Shown one piece after another: positions 18,790 to 27,494 of a DNA stretch of 64,000 nt. Position 1 is the first letter of the stretch, and every line of letters starts with the position of its first letter. Source of the stretch: Actinobacillus porcitonsillarum (GTDB taxonomy: Bacteria; Pseudomonadota; Gammaproteobacteria; Enterobacterales; Pasteurellaceae). The stretch lies in NCBI RefSeq assembly GCF_003101015.1, contig NZ_CP029206.1, positions 1,685,001-1,749,000 of the forward strand, in the 5' to 3' direction. A program made the translations under genes and the position numbers. The notes beneath the pieces are model-generated. The model had not been told where the DNA came from. It did no database searches and was given only the letters and a program-made list of their open reading frames with translations.

Positions 18790-21700
18790 ATGAAGAAAGC
18801 GCTTAGATATTCAGAGGCGGCATTAGTATCATTATTAGCTACGGCTTGTAGTGGGGGAGGCAGTGGCTCACCAAGTCATGTAGAACCATCTAATAATGAT
18901 TCTAAAAATATCGCCTCTTCAGATGTAACGATAATAGAGTCTACCGATACCACAATGGAGACGTCTGTTCCTGTAACAACCATCTACCATAATTCTGTCA
19001 TTGAATTGACAGAAAAAGTCGCTTCACTTCCTGTTCCCCCAACACAAGAAGATGCTTTTAGAACAGATGTTTCAAATACTTCCAATGAGGAAAAAGTTGG
19101 AGATACTCCCCATGTTTCAACAGAACCAACAAAACAGGAAGAACATAGCTTAGAAGAAAGTTCACCTAAACCTGATGTGCCATCCGTTTCGGATAAAGAA
19201 AAGATTGAGGAAGTTTCTTCTGAGCCTGAAAAAACAGTTACAGTAAATGAAGAGAAAATTGAAGAAGGTACTTCTGCTTCAGTAGATACGACAGAACGAG
19301 AGGATGTGAGCGTTGAAGAGAGTATACTTGAAGGGGAAGTAACAAAGCCTATCTTTGAAGAAAGTTCACCTAAACCTGATGTGCCATCTGTTTCGGATAA
19401 AGAAAAGATTGAGGAAGTTTCTTCTGAACCTGAAAAAACAGTTACAGTAAAAGAAGATAAAATTGAAGAAGGTACTTCTGCTTCAGTAGATACGACAGAA
19501 CAAGACGTAAAAGAGAACGAAGCAATTGAAGAGAATACAATAAACCCTATCGATGAAAAAACAGAAGAAAATGTAAGTTCTATAACTCCGCCACAGGAAA
19601 ATGAGAGGGGCAGCCTGGTTACGAAGCATGTTTATCCAACAGGAGAATACAGACCAAAAGATCCTTCACGGATTTTTGATGAGGCGGATAGATATTCCTC
19701 TCAAAATGGTTTGATTGAAAAACTCCAACATCAAAACAACTCGGTTGTGAATGAACACAACCAAGTACATAATATCGGTGTAATTGATGTAGATTTTAGT
19801 TCAAGCAATGATACAGGTGATGCATTCTTATTTACAAATGGTAAGAATAGGTTGTTATTAAATCAAGGCTCGCCTCGAGTAGAAAAAGGAAATAAACATT
19901 CTCACGGAACAATGGCAGCAGGGGTTATTGCATTAAATAATAAAAATGCCTACATCTATGGCTATACAGCTGATTCAAATGGTATGGTAAGTGCATCAAA
20001 TCAATACTATGATGCGGCTTATGAAAGAGGTATTAGAATTTTTAATAATTCTTATGGTAATACACCTTGGGAAGAGAGAGTAAAAGAGAAAGGTTGGGAA
20101 ACACTTGCGAATCATAATATTTATCTTGAACTAGCAAAATGGGCAGCTAAAGACAGTATTTTTGTTTGGGCCGCAGGTAATGAAGGTAATATACATAGAT
20201 ATACTGGCCGCTATAAACACGCAACAACAGAATCTCACGTTCCTGTCTTAAATGATAATGCGAGAAAAGGCTGGATTACTGTTGCAGCAGTAAATTGGCA
20301 AGAAACAGCGCTAATGGATTATTCTAGCCAAATAGGTGATGTTGCTCAAAATTGGGGAATTGCAGCTCAAGGAAACTGGGATTTATTTAACCATACGGTA
20401 TTTCCTCAAGGAACATCTTTTGCTGCGCCAGCTGTTACCGCAGCAGTGGCAAATGTTTGGGATAAATTTCCTTGGATGAGCAACCATCTTGTTACTCAAA
20501 CGATTCTTTCAACAGCAAATAAATTAGGTTCAAAAGACGTAACGACAGGTCCGAATAAGCAAATTGGCTGGGGTGTTTTAAACGTTGAACGGGCATTGAA
20601 AGGCCCTGCTAGATTCGATAAACGTTTATTAGTGGAAGAGGAAAAAGACTTTGTTATCGCTGATTTTGACTACCACCAGTATGCAGATAAAGACAGATTA
20701 ACTTGGCATAATGATATTGTTGGCGATGCAGGCTTTAAGAAACGTGGAACGGGTATTCTCTATTTTGGTGGAAAAAATAGTTATACAGGAGACACTGTTA
20801 TTGAAGGCGGCACTTTAGCTATATCGAATGATTTAACACATTCTGCAGTGACTATTGAGAAAAATGGATCGCTTTTAGTTAAGAATGAGGTAAAGAACGT
20901 TTCTATTGGAAATTCTGTTTCCAATAAAGGTTCTTTAGATATTTATGGGCAAGGCGCAACGATTCAAAAAGATTACATTGCAGAGAGAGACTCACGCACG
21001 GTAATTGATATCCATACAGCATTGCTGGATATTAAAGGTACTGCAGATATGAATAATTCTCGTATCTTAGCGGATATAGAGAATGTTGATCGTGTTCCAA
21101 CACAAACAGAGAATGTGAGAACGATCTTAAAGGCAGGTAATTTAATCAATTACAATAATTTTTATACGGTATCAGATCGTATTGCACCCTATATTCTTGT
21201 GAGTAAGGTAGAAAAACAAGAGAATGAGGTAAAGGCAACTTATAAACGTAATCAAACTGCAAATGTATTGCGAAGTGCTGTAGCTGTTTCTCGCAGTGCA
21301 GAGAATGTAGGGGCAAATTTAGATAAAGTGCTTGATGAAGTAGCGACTAAACCAAATAGTGCGATTCAATCGGATAGTGTGTCTATTATTAATGCGAAGC
21401 CGATGTCTGTTGCAAGAACAGTGGAATCTCTATCGGCTGAAATTTATTCATCATCGCCAAATATGATGCTTAATGCAAACCGAATTTTCAGTCAAAATGT
21501 GGCAGAAAGATCGCTCCAATCGCTTCAAGATGAAAAAAGTGATGTCTATGCCATTACAAGCCGTCAATCTTATCGGATTTCGCAAGAGGGTTATGCTTCA
21601 GCAGATGTTGATGGAAACCAAAGCTATGTGGGAGCAGATAAACAAACAGGGCCATTATTATTGGGAGCAGCAGCTTATCTTAGTAGACAAAAAGCGGATT

Positions 21701-22344
21701 TTGAGAGATCTGTTGGGTCATCAAAACTACATCAACAAGGCGGTATGATTTATGCAGTCTATCAATTAGACAATCACTATTTGTTAGCTCAAACAGGAAT
21801 TGCCGAAGCGAAAAATGAAATTAAGCGATCAATTCTATTACCAAATGAAACTCGCCGTGTAGAAACTGATGTAAAATCAAGACTTTATCATTTCTATACG
21901 GAATTAGGACATCGTATTAAATTTAAACAGAGTGAAGTCAGTCCGTTTATGGGGTATCAATTTGATTCCATTTATCAAAAAGCGTTTAATGAAGGGAGAA
22001 ACTTTGGTATTCAGGCAAATCGCACTCACTATAACCTAAATAGCTATCTGTTAGGTGTGCGAGCAATTATGAAATTCGGTGATGTAAGTGTAAATACCTC
22101 CTTGTCTCATCGTATGACGTCAAAAGCCGAAGGCGCATTTGGTTTTAATGCTCGTTATATTGGTGCAGAAAGTGATATTTACTTGCAAGGTATTTCTCCA
22201 GCAAAATATGTGACAGCTGCGAAGTTAGGGCTAAATTATCAAATGAGCGAAGCCTTTAATTGGTTCGGAGAATATGCGATAGCTCGTCAAAAAGGTGGGG
22301 AAAGATGGCATAATATCAGTGTGGGAATGAAATACCGCTTTTAG
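18790..22344 (+). CDS. aasP: Subtilisin-like autotransporter lipoprotein (AasP/Ssa1/NalP type) with extended acidic repeat linker
   Basis: A secreted serine protease that carries its own outer membrane pore. The ATG at 18790 follows AGGAG by seven bases; the TTG one codon earlier is ignored. Residues 1-19 are a signal peptide ending in a lipobox-like LATAC, making Cys20 the lipidated residue. Residues 21 to about 275 are a disordered Glu/Ser/Thr/Pro-rich linker holding a near-identical 48-residue repeat. The S8 domain follows with Asp333 (GVIDVD), His372 (HSHGTMAAG), Asn464 (AAGNEGN) and Ser543 (GTSFAAP). An autotransporter-associated repeat (GGKNSYTGDTVIEGGTLAI) leads to a beta barrel ending in Phe. 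Relatives are A. pleuropneumoniae AasP, Mannheimia Ssa1 and Neisseria NalP; NalP releases other surface proteins. At 1184 residues it is about 250 longer than Ssa1, mostly in the linker. It sits between infB and rbfA. Confidence 0.9.
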   Translation: MKKALRYSEAALVSLLATACSGGGSGSPSHVEPSNNDSKNIASSDVTIIESTDTTMETSVPVTTIYHNSVIELTEKVASLPVPPTQEDAFRTDVSNTSNEEKVGDTPHVSTEPTKQEEHSLEESSPKPDVPSVSDKEKIEEVSSEPEKTVTVNEEKIEEGTSASVDTTEREDVSVEESILEGEVTKPIFEESSPKPDVPSVSDKEKIEEVSSEPEKTVTVKEDKIEEGTSASVDTTEQDVKENEAIEENTINPIDEKTEENVSSITPPQENERGSLVTKHVYPTGEYRPKDPSRIFDEADRYSSQNGLIEKLQHQNNSVVNEHNQVHNIGVIDVDFSSSNDTGDAFLFTNGKNRLLLNQGSPRVEKGNKHSHGTMAAGVIALNNKNAYIYGYTADSNGMVSASNQYYDAAYERGIRIFNNSYGNTPWEERVKEKGWETLANHNIYLELAKWAAKDSIFVWAAGNEGNIHRYTGRYKHATTESHVPVLNDNARKGWITVAAVNWQETALMDYSSQIGDVAQNWGIAAQGNWDLFNHTVFPQGTSFAAPAVTAAVANVWDKFPWMSNHLVTQTILSTANKLGSKDVTTGPNKQIGWGVLNVERALKGPARFDKRLLVEEEKDFVIADFDYHQYADKDRLTWHNDIVGDAGFKKRGTGILYFGGKNSYTGDTVIEGGTLAISNDLTHSAVTIEKNGSLLVKNEVKNVSIGNSVSNKGSLDIYGQGATIQKDYIAERDSRTVIDIHTALLDIKGTADMNNSRILADIENVDRVPTQTENVRTILKAGNLINYNNFYTVSDRIAPYILVSKVEKQENEVKATYKRNQTANVLRSAVAVSRSAENVGANLDKVLDEVATKPNSAIQSDSVSIINAKPMSVARTVESLSAEIYSSSPNMMLNANRIFSQNVAERSLQSLQDEKSDVYAITSRQSYRISQEGYASADVDGNQSYVGADKQTGPLLLGAAAYLSRQKADFERSVGSSKLHQQGGMIYAVYQLDNHYLLAQTGIAEAKNEIKRSILLPNETRRVETDVKSRLYHFYTELGHRIKFKQSEVSPFMGYQFDSIYQKAFNEGRNFGIQANRTHYNLNSYLLGVRAIMKFGDVSVNTSLSHRMTSKAEGAFGFNARYIGAESDIYLQGISPAKYVTAAKLGLNYQMSEAFNWFGEYAIARQKGGERWHNISVGMKYRF
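19153..19501 (+). repeat. 145-bp direct repeat in the autotransporter linker
   Basis: Bases 19153-19297 recur at 19357-19501, period 204 bases (68 codons), with about four or five substitutions. Each copy encodes the stretch that opens EESSPKPDVPSVSDKEKIEE and closes EEGTSASVDTTE. The frame is kept, so copy number could change by recombination without breaking the protein. Confidence 0.92.
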
Positions 22345-22373
22345 CATTTTTTGCAAAAAAGTAGACTAAAACG

Positions 22374-22382
22374 ACCGCTTGT
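22374..22382 (-). repeat. DNA uptake signal sequence
   Basis: ACCGCTTGT core, with a TTTTGCAAAAAA tract 15 bases upstream, in the gap between the autotransporter and rbfA. Confidence 0.75.
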
Positions 22383-22472
22383 ATATCATTTGCTTGTGAA
22401 ATCAACCTTTTTGGACTATTATCATTCCCCATTATTTTAAGCAATACAAGCTAAAAATTGAGTTTAACTGAA

Positions 22473-22499
22473 ATAATCCCCTTGTTTGAAGGGGATTAT
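22473..22499 (+). other. Hairpin in the rbfA 5' leader
   Basis: ATAATCCCC pairs with GGGGATTAT (22473-22481, 22491-22499) and ends 27 bases before the rbfA ATG. No T run follows, so it could close the upstream unit only weakly or shape the rbfA leader. Confidence 0.55.
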
Positions 22500-22526
22500 C
22501 TTATCTAAAAGAGTAAGTGAGAAAAT

Positions 22527-22907
22527 ATGAGTAGAGAATTTAAACGTTCAGATCGTGTCGCTCAAGAATTACAAAAAGAAGTGGCAATTATTTTACAGCG
22601 TGAGGTTAAAGATCCTCGTATTGGTATGGTAACGGTATCAGATGTTGAGGTTTCGCGTGATTTAGCCTATGCCAAAATCTTTGTAACCTTCTTATTTGAT
22701 AACGATCAAGAAGCAATCAAACAAGGAATGAAAGGCTTAGAAAAAGCCAGCCCGTATATTCGTTCTTTAGTGGGTAAGGCAATGCGTTTGCGTATCGTGC
22801 CGGAATTGCGTTTTATTTACGATGAGTCTTTAGTGGAAGGGATGCGTATGTCAAACCTTGTTTCTAACGTGATTCGTGAAGATGAAGCAAAACATAAAGA
22901 GGAATAA
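22527..22907 (+). CDS. rbfA: Ribosome-binding factor A
   Basis: RbfA binds the 5' helix of 16S rRNA during late 30S maturation and is needed for growth in the cold. The 126-residue KH-fold protein shows [24 protein letters not shown] at the N terminus and [20 protein letters not shown] with the characteristic kinked helix region. Length fits the family (133 in E. coli). It lies four bases before truB, as in most gammaproteobacteria, but here it needs its own promoter or readthrough across the insert because infB is 5 kb away. Confidence 0.96.
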   Translation: MSREFKRSDRVAQELQKEVAIILQREVKDPRIGMVTVSDVEVSRDLAYAKIFVTFLFDNDQEAIKQGMKGLEKASPYIRSLVGKAMRLRIVPELRFIYDESLVEGMRMSNLVSNVIREDEAKHKEE

Positions 22908-22910
22908 GGC

Positions 22911-23828
22911 GTGTCAAGACCTCGTAAAAAAGGGCGTGATATACACGGCGTATTTTTATTAGATAAGCCCCAGGGTATGTCTTCTAACGATATTTTGCAG
23001 AAAGTAAAACGTATCTTTCAGGCAAATAAAGCCGGGCATACAGGGGCGTTAGATCCTTTAGCAACGGGAATGTTGCCGATCTGTTTGGGCGAAGCGACTA
23101 AGTTTTCACAGTTTTTATTGGATTCTGATAAACGTTATCAAGTTACGGCAAAACTTGGCGAACGAACGGATACTTCAGATGCAGAAGGGCAGGTTGTTGA
23201 AACAAAAGTTGTTAATGTAACCGAAAGCGATATTCAACAAGCCTTAGCGCAGTTTCGTGGCGATATTTTACAAGTACCAACAATGTTTTCTGCATTAAAA
23301 CATCAGGGGAAACCCCTTTATGAATACGCTCGAGCAGGAATTACCGTAGAGCGAGAAGCGCGCCCGATTACCATTTTTGAGTTGAAATTTATTGCCTATG
23401 AAGCACCTTTTTTAACATTGGAAGTGCATTGTTCGAAAGGAACTTATATTCGCACATTAGTCGATGATTTAGGTGAAGTGCTGGGTTGTGGCGCTCACGT
23501 AACTGTATTACGCCGTTTAGCGGTGGCAGATTATCCGATTGCGGCAATGATGAGTTATGCCGATTTACAAAATATGGCAGAAAATCAACCGCTTGATGAG
23601 CTAGATAAGCTGTTATTACCTATGGATACCGCCGTATCTAATTTGCCTAAAATAAATTTAAATGAGCAGCAAACTAAAGCGGTTGGTTTTGGTCAAAGAG
23701 TAAAATTTGAGAATGTTGAACAAATTTATGGTTTAGTCCGATTATTCTCAAATACAGCGCAGTTTTTGGGGGTAGCGGAGATTACTGCTGATGATGTTAT
23801 TCGCCCAAATCGTATGGTTAATCTATAA
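22911..23828 (+). CDS. truB: tRNA pseudouridine-55 synthase TruB
   Basis: TruB makes the conserved pseudouridine in the T loop of elongator tRNAs and also acts as a tRNA-folding chaperone. The start is GTG 22911, three bases after the rbfA stop. The catalytic aspartate is in [15 protein letters not shown] near residue 48, followed by the [20 protein letters not shown] block and, near residue 180, [14 protein letters not shown]. The C-terminal PUA-like domain is present. Total length of 305 fits E. coli TruB (314). Confidence 0.97.
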   Translation: MSRPRKKGRDIHGVFLLDKPQGMSSNDILQKVKRIFQANKAGHTGALDPLATGMLPICLGEATKFSQFLLDSDKRYQVTAKLGERTDTSDAEGQVVETKVVNVTESDIQQALAQFRGDILQVPTMFSALKHQGKPLYEYARAGITVEREARPITIFELKFIAYEAPFLTLEVHCSKGTYIRTLVDDLGEVLGCGAHVTVLRRLAVADYPIAAMMSYADLQNMAENQPLDELDKLLLPMDTAVSNLPKINLNEQQTKAVGFGQRVKFENVEQIYGLVRLFSNTAQFLGVAEITADDVIRPNRMVNL

Positions 23829-23888
23829 ATATAAAGGGAAGCTGTTGGATTTACTCATTTTATAGTAAATTTAAGTAGCCGATAAAAT

Positions 23889-24986
23889 ATGAAATTTCAG
23901 AAAATTTTAGCAATTTCTTTAACTGCAATCACTTTAGCGATTGCAGGATGTTCAAGCAATACGGTAAATCATTATTCTGCTTTACCATTAGATGCAAAAT
24001 ATACTCAATCACGCGCTATAAGTAATTTTAATGATTACGTGAATTTCCTAAAGCGTAAGGCTGCGGGGGCGGGTGTTTCAGAAAAAACATTAAATTCACA
24101 AAAATTTATTCAATATAACGCAAGAGCGGTACAGTTGGATCAAGAACAAGCCGCGCGCAAACGTGATCCTAATACACCGCCACCACCGCCAAATCCTAAT
24201 GGTGTAACGAATTATTTAAATAAAGTCCTTACCCAAAAGAAAGTGGATATGGCAACAGAACGTTGGTATGAATACAATGCTCAGCTAGCCAAAGCAAGCC
24301 AGAAATTTGGTGTTCAGAAAGAATACATTATGGCTTTATGGGGTATGGAAAGCAGTTTTGGTAATTACCAAGGCGATTTTGATGTGCTTTCTGTATTAGC
24401 AACATTGGCATTTGATGGCAGACGAGAAAAGCTATTTACGCAAGAGTTTGTGAATGCGATGAAGATGTTAGATGATGGTACGATTAATCGCTATGAACTA
24501 TTAGGCTCTTGGGCGGGGGCAATGGGGCAAACACAATTTATGCCAACTGCTTATCTTAGCTATGCGGCAGATGGCGATGGCGACGGTAAAAAAGATATTT
24601 GGAATAATGAATATGATGCTTTTGCCTCAATAGCCTCTTATCTTTCAACTGTAGGCTGGAATAATCAATTACCTTGGGGTGTTGAAGTAAAATTATCGAA
24701 CCCGATTGATTTATCATTCTCTGGAATTGAAGCAAATAAAGCTAAAACACTAGGAGAATGGCAAGCATGGGGCGTTTATTTAGCTTACCCTAATGGACAA
24801 GAAACAGCTAAACTAGCCAAAATGAATAATACGAAATTATGGTTAGTGAGACCGGATAAAGAAGCCGGGCGAGCTTTCTTAGTCACTAGTAATTTCCGAA
24901 CGTTAATGGATTGGAATAAATCGAATAACTTCGGGATAAGTATCGGGAAGTTTGCAGATCGTATTTTAACAAGCGTAGGTCAATAA
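23889..24986 (+). CDS. mltB: Membrane-bound lytic murein transglycosylase B
   Basis: MltB cleaves the glycan strands of peptidoglycan with formation of 1,6-anhydromuramic ends, acting at the inner face of the outer membrane. The 365 residues start with a lipoprotein signal (lipobox IAGC, Cys about residue 20). The SLT-type catalytic glutamate is Glu154 in ALWGMESSFGN, and the EF-hand-like calcium loop DGDGDGKKDIWN (near residue 230) is characteristic of the MltB/Slt35 family. Another landmark is SWAGAMGQTQFMPTAYL. It is a single-gene unit between truB and the glycogen operon. Confidence 0.95.
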   Translation: MKFQKILAISLTAITLAIAGCSSNTVNHYSALPLDAKYTQSRAISNFNDYVNFLKRKAAGAGVSEKTLNSQKFIQYNARAVQLDQEQAARKRDPNTPPPPPNPNGVTNYLNKVLTQKKVDMATERWYEYNAQLAKASQKFGVQKEYIMALWGMESSFGNYQGDFDVLSVLATLAFDGRREKLFTQEFVNAMKMLDDGTINRYELLGSWAGAMGQTQFMPTAYLSYAADGDGDGKKDIWNNEYDAFASIASYLSTVGWNNQLPWGVEVKLSNPIDLSFSGIEANKAKTLGEWQAWGVYLAYPNGQETAKLAKMNNTKLWLVRPDKEAGRAFLVTSNFRTLMDWNKSNNFGISIGKFADRILTSVGQ

Positions 24987-24989
24987 TAT

Positions 24990-25027
24990 ATAGCGTAATG
25001 CTCTTTGAGTGTTACGCTATTTTTTTA
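24990..25027 (+). terminator. Terminator after mltB
   Basis: TAGCGTAA/TTACGCTA stem (24991-24998, 25012-25019) followed by seven T residues. Confidence 0.87.
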
Positions 25028-25041
25028 TTTATTTCAGCTTT

Positions 25042-25055
25042 TTGATAAAGATCAG
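25042..25055 (+). promoter_or_regulatory. FNR (HlyX)/CRP-like box upstream of glgB
   Basis: TTGATAAAGATCAG matches the FNR consensus TTGAT-N4-ATCAA at nine of ten specified bases. Its centre is about 70 bases before the predicted transcription start, a common class I activator distance. CRP could also bind a site of this shape. Confidence 0.55.
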
Positions 25056-25083
25056 GAAATGATATTAAAGTGTATAAAAACCA

Positions 25084-25111
25084 TTGTAATTACTTACGCT
25101 TTTTATACAAT
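25084..25111 (+). promoter_or_regulatory. glg operon promoter
   Basis: TTGTAA (25084-25089) and TACAAT (25106-25111) are 16 bases apart. The inverted pair GTATAAAAA (25072-25080) and TTTTTATAC (25100-25108) brackets the -35 box and may be an operator. Confidence 0.6.
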
Positions 25112-25233
25112 GCGAGTATAAATTATGTTGGTGAATTGGTTGAAGGATAGCCAAATTAGAACTGCGAGAGATGTTGCTAGAAGATACTTAAAGTAAACTG
25201 CGCATAATGCTAACGCTAATAAGGAGAAAATTT

Positions 25234-27486
25234 ATGGCTAAATTCGTTTCACAGGAAACAATTAATAATTTCTTTGATGGGAAGCATTCGGATCCTTTCT
25301 CTGTATTAGGTATGCATGAAACAGAGTATGGTATCGAAATTCGAGCACTATATCCTGATGCCAATAAAATTGAAGTTATTGGTAAAAATAACGAAGCACT
25401 GTGTGAGCTGCACCAAATTGATGAAAGAGGTTTTTTTGCTGGAGTTGTACCTAACACCCGTAGCTTTTTTACTTATCAATTAAAAGTGTATTGGGGATAT
25501 GAAGCTCAAATTCTTGAAGATCCTTATCGTTTTCACCAAATGATCAGTGATTTAGATAATTGGTTATTAGCTGAAGGTTCTCATTTACGCCCTTATGAAA
25601 TTTTAGGTGCTCATTTCTCTGAATGTGATGGTATTGCAGGTGTCAATTTTCGCTTATGGGCGCCAAATGCGAAACGAGTTTCTGTAGTAGGAGATTTTAA
25701 CTATTGGGATGGGCGCCGTCATCCGATGCGTTTTCATCAAGCCAGTGGAATTTGGGAGCTTTTCTTACCAAAAGTCTCTTTAGGGCAAAATTATAAATTT
25801 GAATTATTAGATTGTAATGATCATCTTCGTTTAAAAGCCGATCCTTACGCTTTCCGTTCTCAACTACGTCCAGACACAGCTTCTCAAGTTAGCGTACTTC
25901 CAGAATTTGTTGAAATGACAGAAAGACGCCGTAAAGCAAATCAGGCAGACCAACCAATATCTATTTATGAAGTTCACTTAGGTTCTTGGCGTCGCAATTT
26001 AGAAAACAATTTTTGGTTAGATTACGATCAAATCGCCGATGAACTTATTCCTTATGTTAAAGATATGGGATTTACTCATATTGAATTTTTACCACTCTCT
26101 GAATTCCCATTTGATGGTTCTTGGGGATATCAACCAATTGGTCTTTATTCACCAACAAGTCGTTTTGGTACGGCAGAAGGTTTTAAACGCCTTATCGATA
26201 AAGCCCATCAAGCAGGCATTAACGTCATTCTTGATTGGGTTCCTGGACATTTTCCGAGCGATACGCACGGCTTAGTTGCTTTTGATGGTACATCACTTTA
26301 TGAATATGCTGATCCGAGAGAAGGTTATCATCAGGATTGGAATACTTTAATTTATAACTATGGGCGACATGAGGTCAAGAATTTCCTAACAGGTAATGCT
26401 CTCTATTGGCTAGAGCGTTTTGGTTTAGATGGTATTCGAGTAGATGCGGTCGCTTCAATGATTTATAGGGACTATAGTCGTAAAGACGGGGAATGGATTC
26501 CAAACCGTTATGGCGGTAGGGAAAATTTGGAAGCCATTGAATTTCTAAAACAAACCAATAAAGTGATTAGAGAAGAAATTCCTGGCGCAATTTCTATTGC
26601 AGAGGAATCAACTTCATTTGCAGGTGTTACACATCCTATTGAAAATAATGGGCTTGGTTTTAGTTTTAAATGGAATATGGGGTGGATGAATGACACGCTA
26701 TCCTATATGCAAAAAGATCCTATTTACCGTCAATATCATCATAGCCAAATGACATTTGGCATGATGTATCAATACAGTGAACAATTTGTGCTTCCATTAT
26801 CACATGATGAGGTTGTTCATGGGAAATACTCGCTTTTAGGCAAAATGCCAGGCGATGCATGGCAAAAATTTGCTAATTTGCGTGCTTATTACGGCTATAT
26901 GTGGGCATACCCTGGTAAAAAACTTCTATTTATGGGAAATGAATTTGCGCAAGGCAGAGAATGGAACTATAAAGAAAGTTTAGATTGGTATCTTCTTGAC
27001 GAACAACATGGTGGTTCTTGGCATAAAGGTGTATTGAAATTCGTTAAAGATTTGAACCATACCTATACAGGAAATGCTCCACTTTATGAATTAGATTTTG
27101 ATCCTGATGGTTTTGAGTGGTTAGTGGTTGATGATGCACAAAATTCAGTGTTTGCGTTTGAAAGACGTAGCCGTAAAGGGGAACGAATCATTGTTATTAG
27201 TAATTTCACCCCGATTCCTCGTGAAAATTATCGTATTGGGGTTAATGAATCTGGCGAATATGAAGAAATTTTAAATTCTGATTCCAGTTTCTATCAAGGT
27301 TCTAATATGGGGAATGGCGGTAAAGTATTAAGTGAAGAGATTGAAAGCCACGGAAAAGCACAATCCATCAATGTTGTTATTCCTCCATTAGCGACAATTT
27401 ATCTTAAGTTTAAAGCACAAGCGGTTGAATCGAAAAAAAGTTTTGCGAAAAAAGCAAAAGCTCAACCTCATAAAAAACAAAAATAA
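25234..27486 (+). CDS. glgB: 1,4-alpha-glucan branching enzyme GlgB
   Basis: GlgB makes the alpha-1,6 branches of glycogen. From ATG 25234 (AAGGAG eight bases upstream) it has 750 residues; the earlier in-frame ATG at 25207 has no ribosome site. Order: N-terminal carbohydrate-binding modules (to about residue 240, with [23 protein letters not shown]), GH13 barrel with [31 protein letters not shown] (nucleophile Asp), AISIAEEST (acid Glu) and [12 protein letters not shown], then the C-terminal beta domain. The last 20 residues are Lys-rich, and the DNA there carries an uptake signal (27417-27425). It is the first gene of glgBXCAP, nine bases before glgX. Confidence 0.96.
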   Translation: MAKFVSQETINNFFDGKHSDPFSVLGMHETEYGIEIRALYPDANKIEVIGKNNEALCELHQIDERGFFAGVVPNTRSFFTYQLKVYWGYEAQILEDPYRFHQMISDLDNWLLAEGSHLRPYEILGAHFSECDGIAGVNFRLWAPNAKRVSVVGDFNYWDGRRHPMRFHQASGIWELFLPKVSLGQNYKFELLDCNDHLRLKADPYAFRSQLRPDTASQVSVLPEFVEMTERRRKANQADQPISIYEVHLGSWRRNLENNFWLDYDQIADELIPYVKDMGFTHIEFLPLSEFPFDGSWGYQPIGLYSPTSRFGTAEGFKRLIDKAHQAGINVILDWVPGHFPSDTHGLVAFDGTSLYEYADPREGYHQDWNTLIYNYGRHEVKNFLTGNALYWLERFGLDGIRVDAVASMIYRDYSRKDGEWIPNRYGGRENLEAIEFLKQTNKVIREEIPGAISIAEESTSFAGVTHPIENNGLGFSFKWNMGWMNDTLSYMQKDPIYRQYHHSQMTFGMMYQYSEQFVLPLSHDEVVHGKYSLLGKMPGDAWQKFANLRAYYGYMWAYPGKKLLFMGNEFAQGREWNYKESLDWYLLDEQHGGSWHKGVLKFVKDLNHTYTGNAPLYELDFDPDGFEWLVVDDAQNSVFAFERRSRKGERIIVISNFTPIPRENYRIGVNESGEYEEILNSDSSFYQGSNMGNGGKVLSEEIESHGKAQSINVVIPPLATIYLKFKAQAVESKKSFAKKAKAQPHKKQK
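27417..27425 (+). repeat. DNA uptake signal sequence inside glgB
   Basis: ACAAGCGGT followed by the A/T tract and TTTTGCGAAA of the extended signal. It encodes part of the variable C-terminal tail of GlgB. Confidence 0.8.
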
Positions 27487-27494
27487 GGCTAAAT

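Noticed and set aside
18845..18860. Run of five G near the lipobox of the autotransporter as a phase-variable tract (NalP has a long homopolymer).
   Set aside because: Five bases are too few for frequent slippage, and the gene is in frame.
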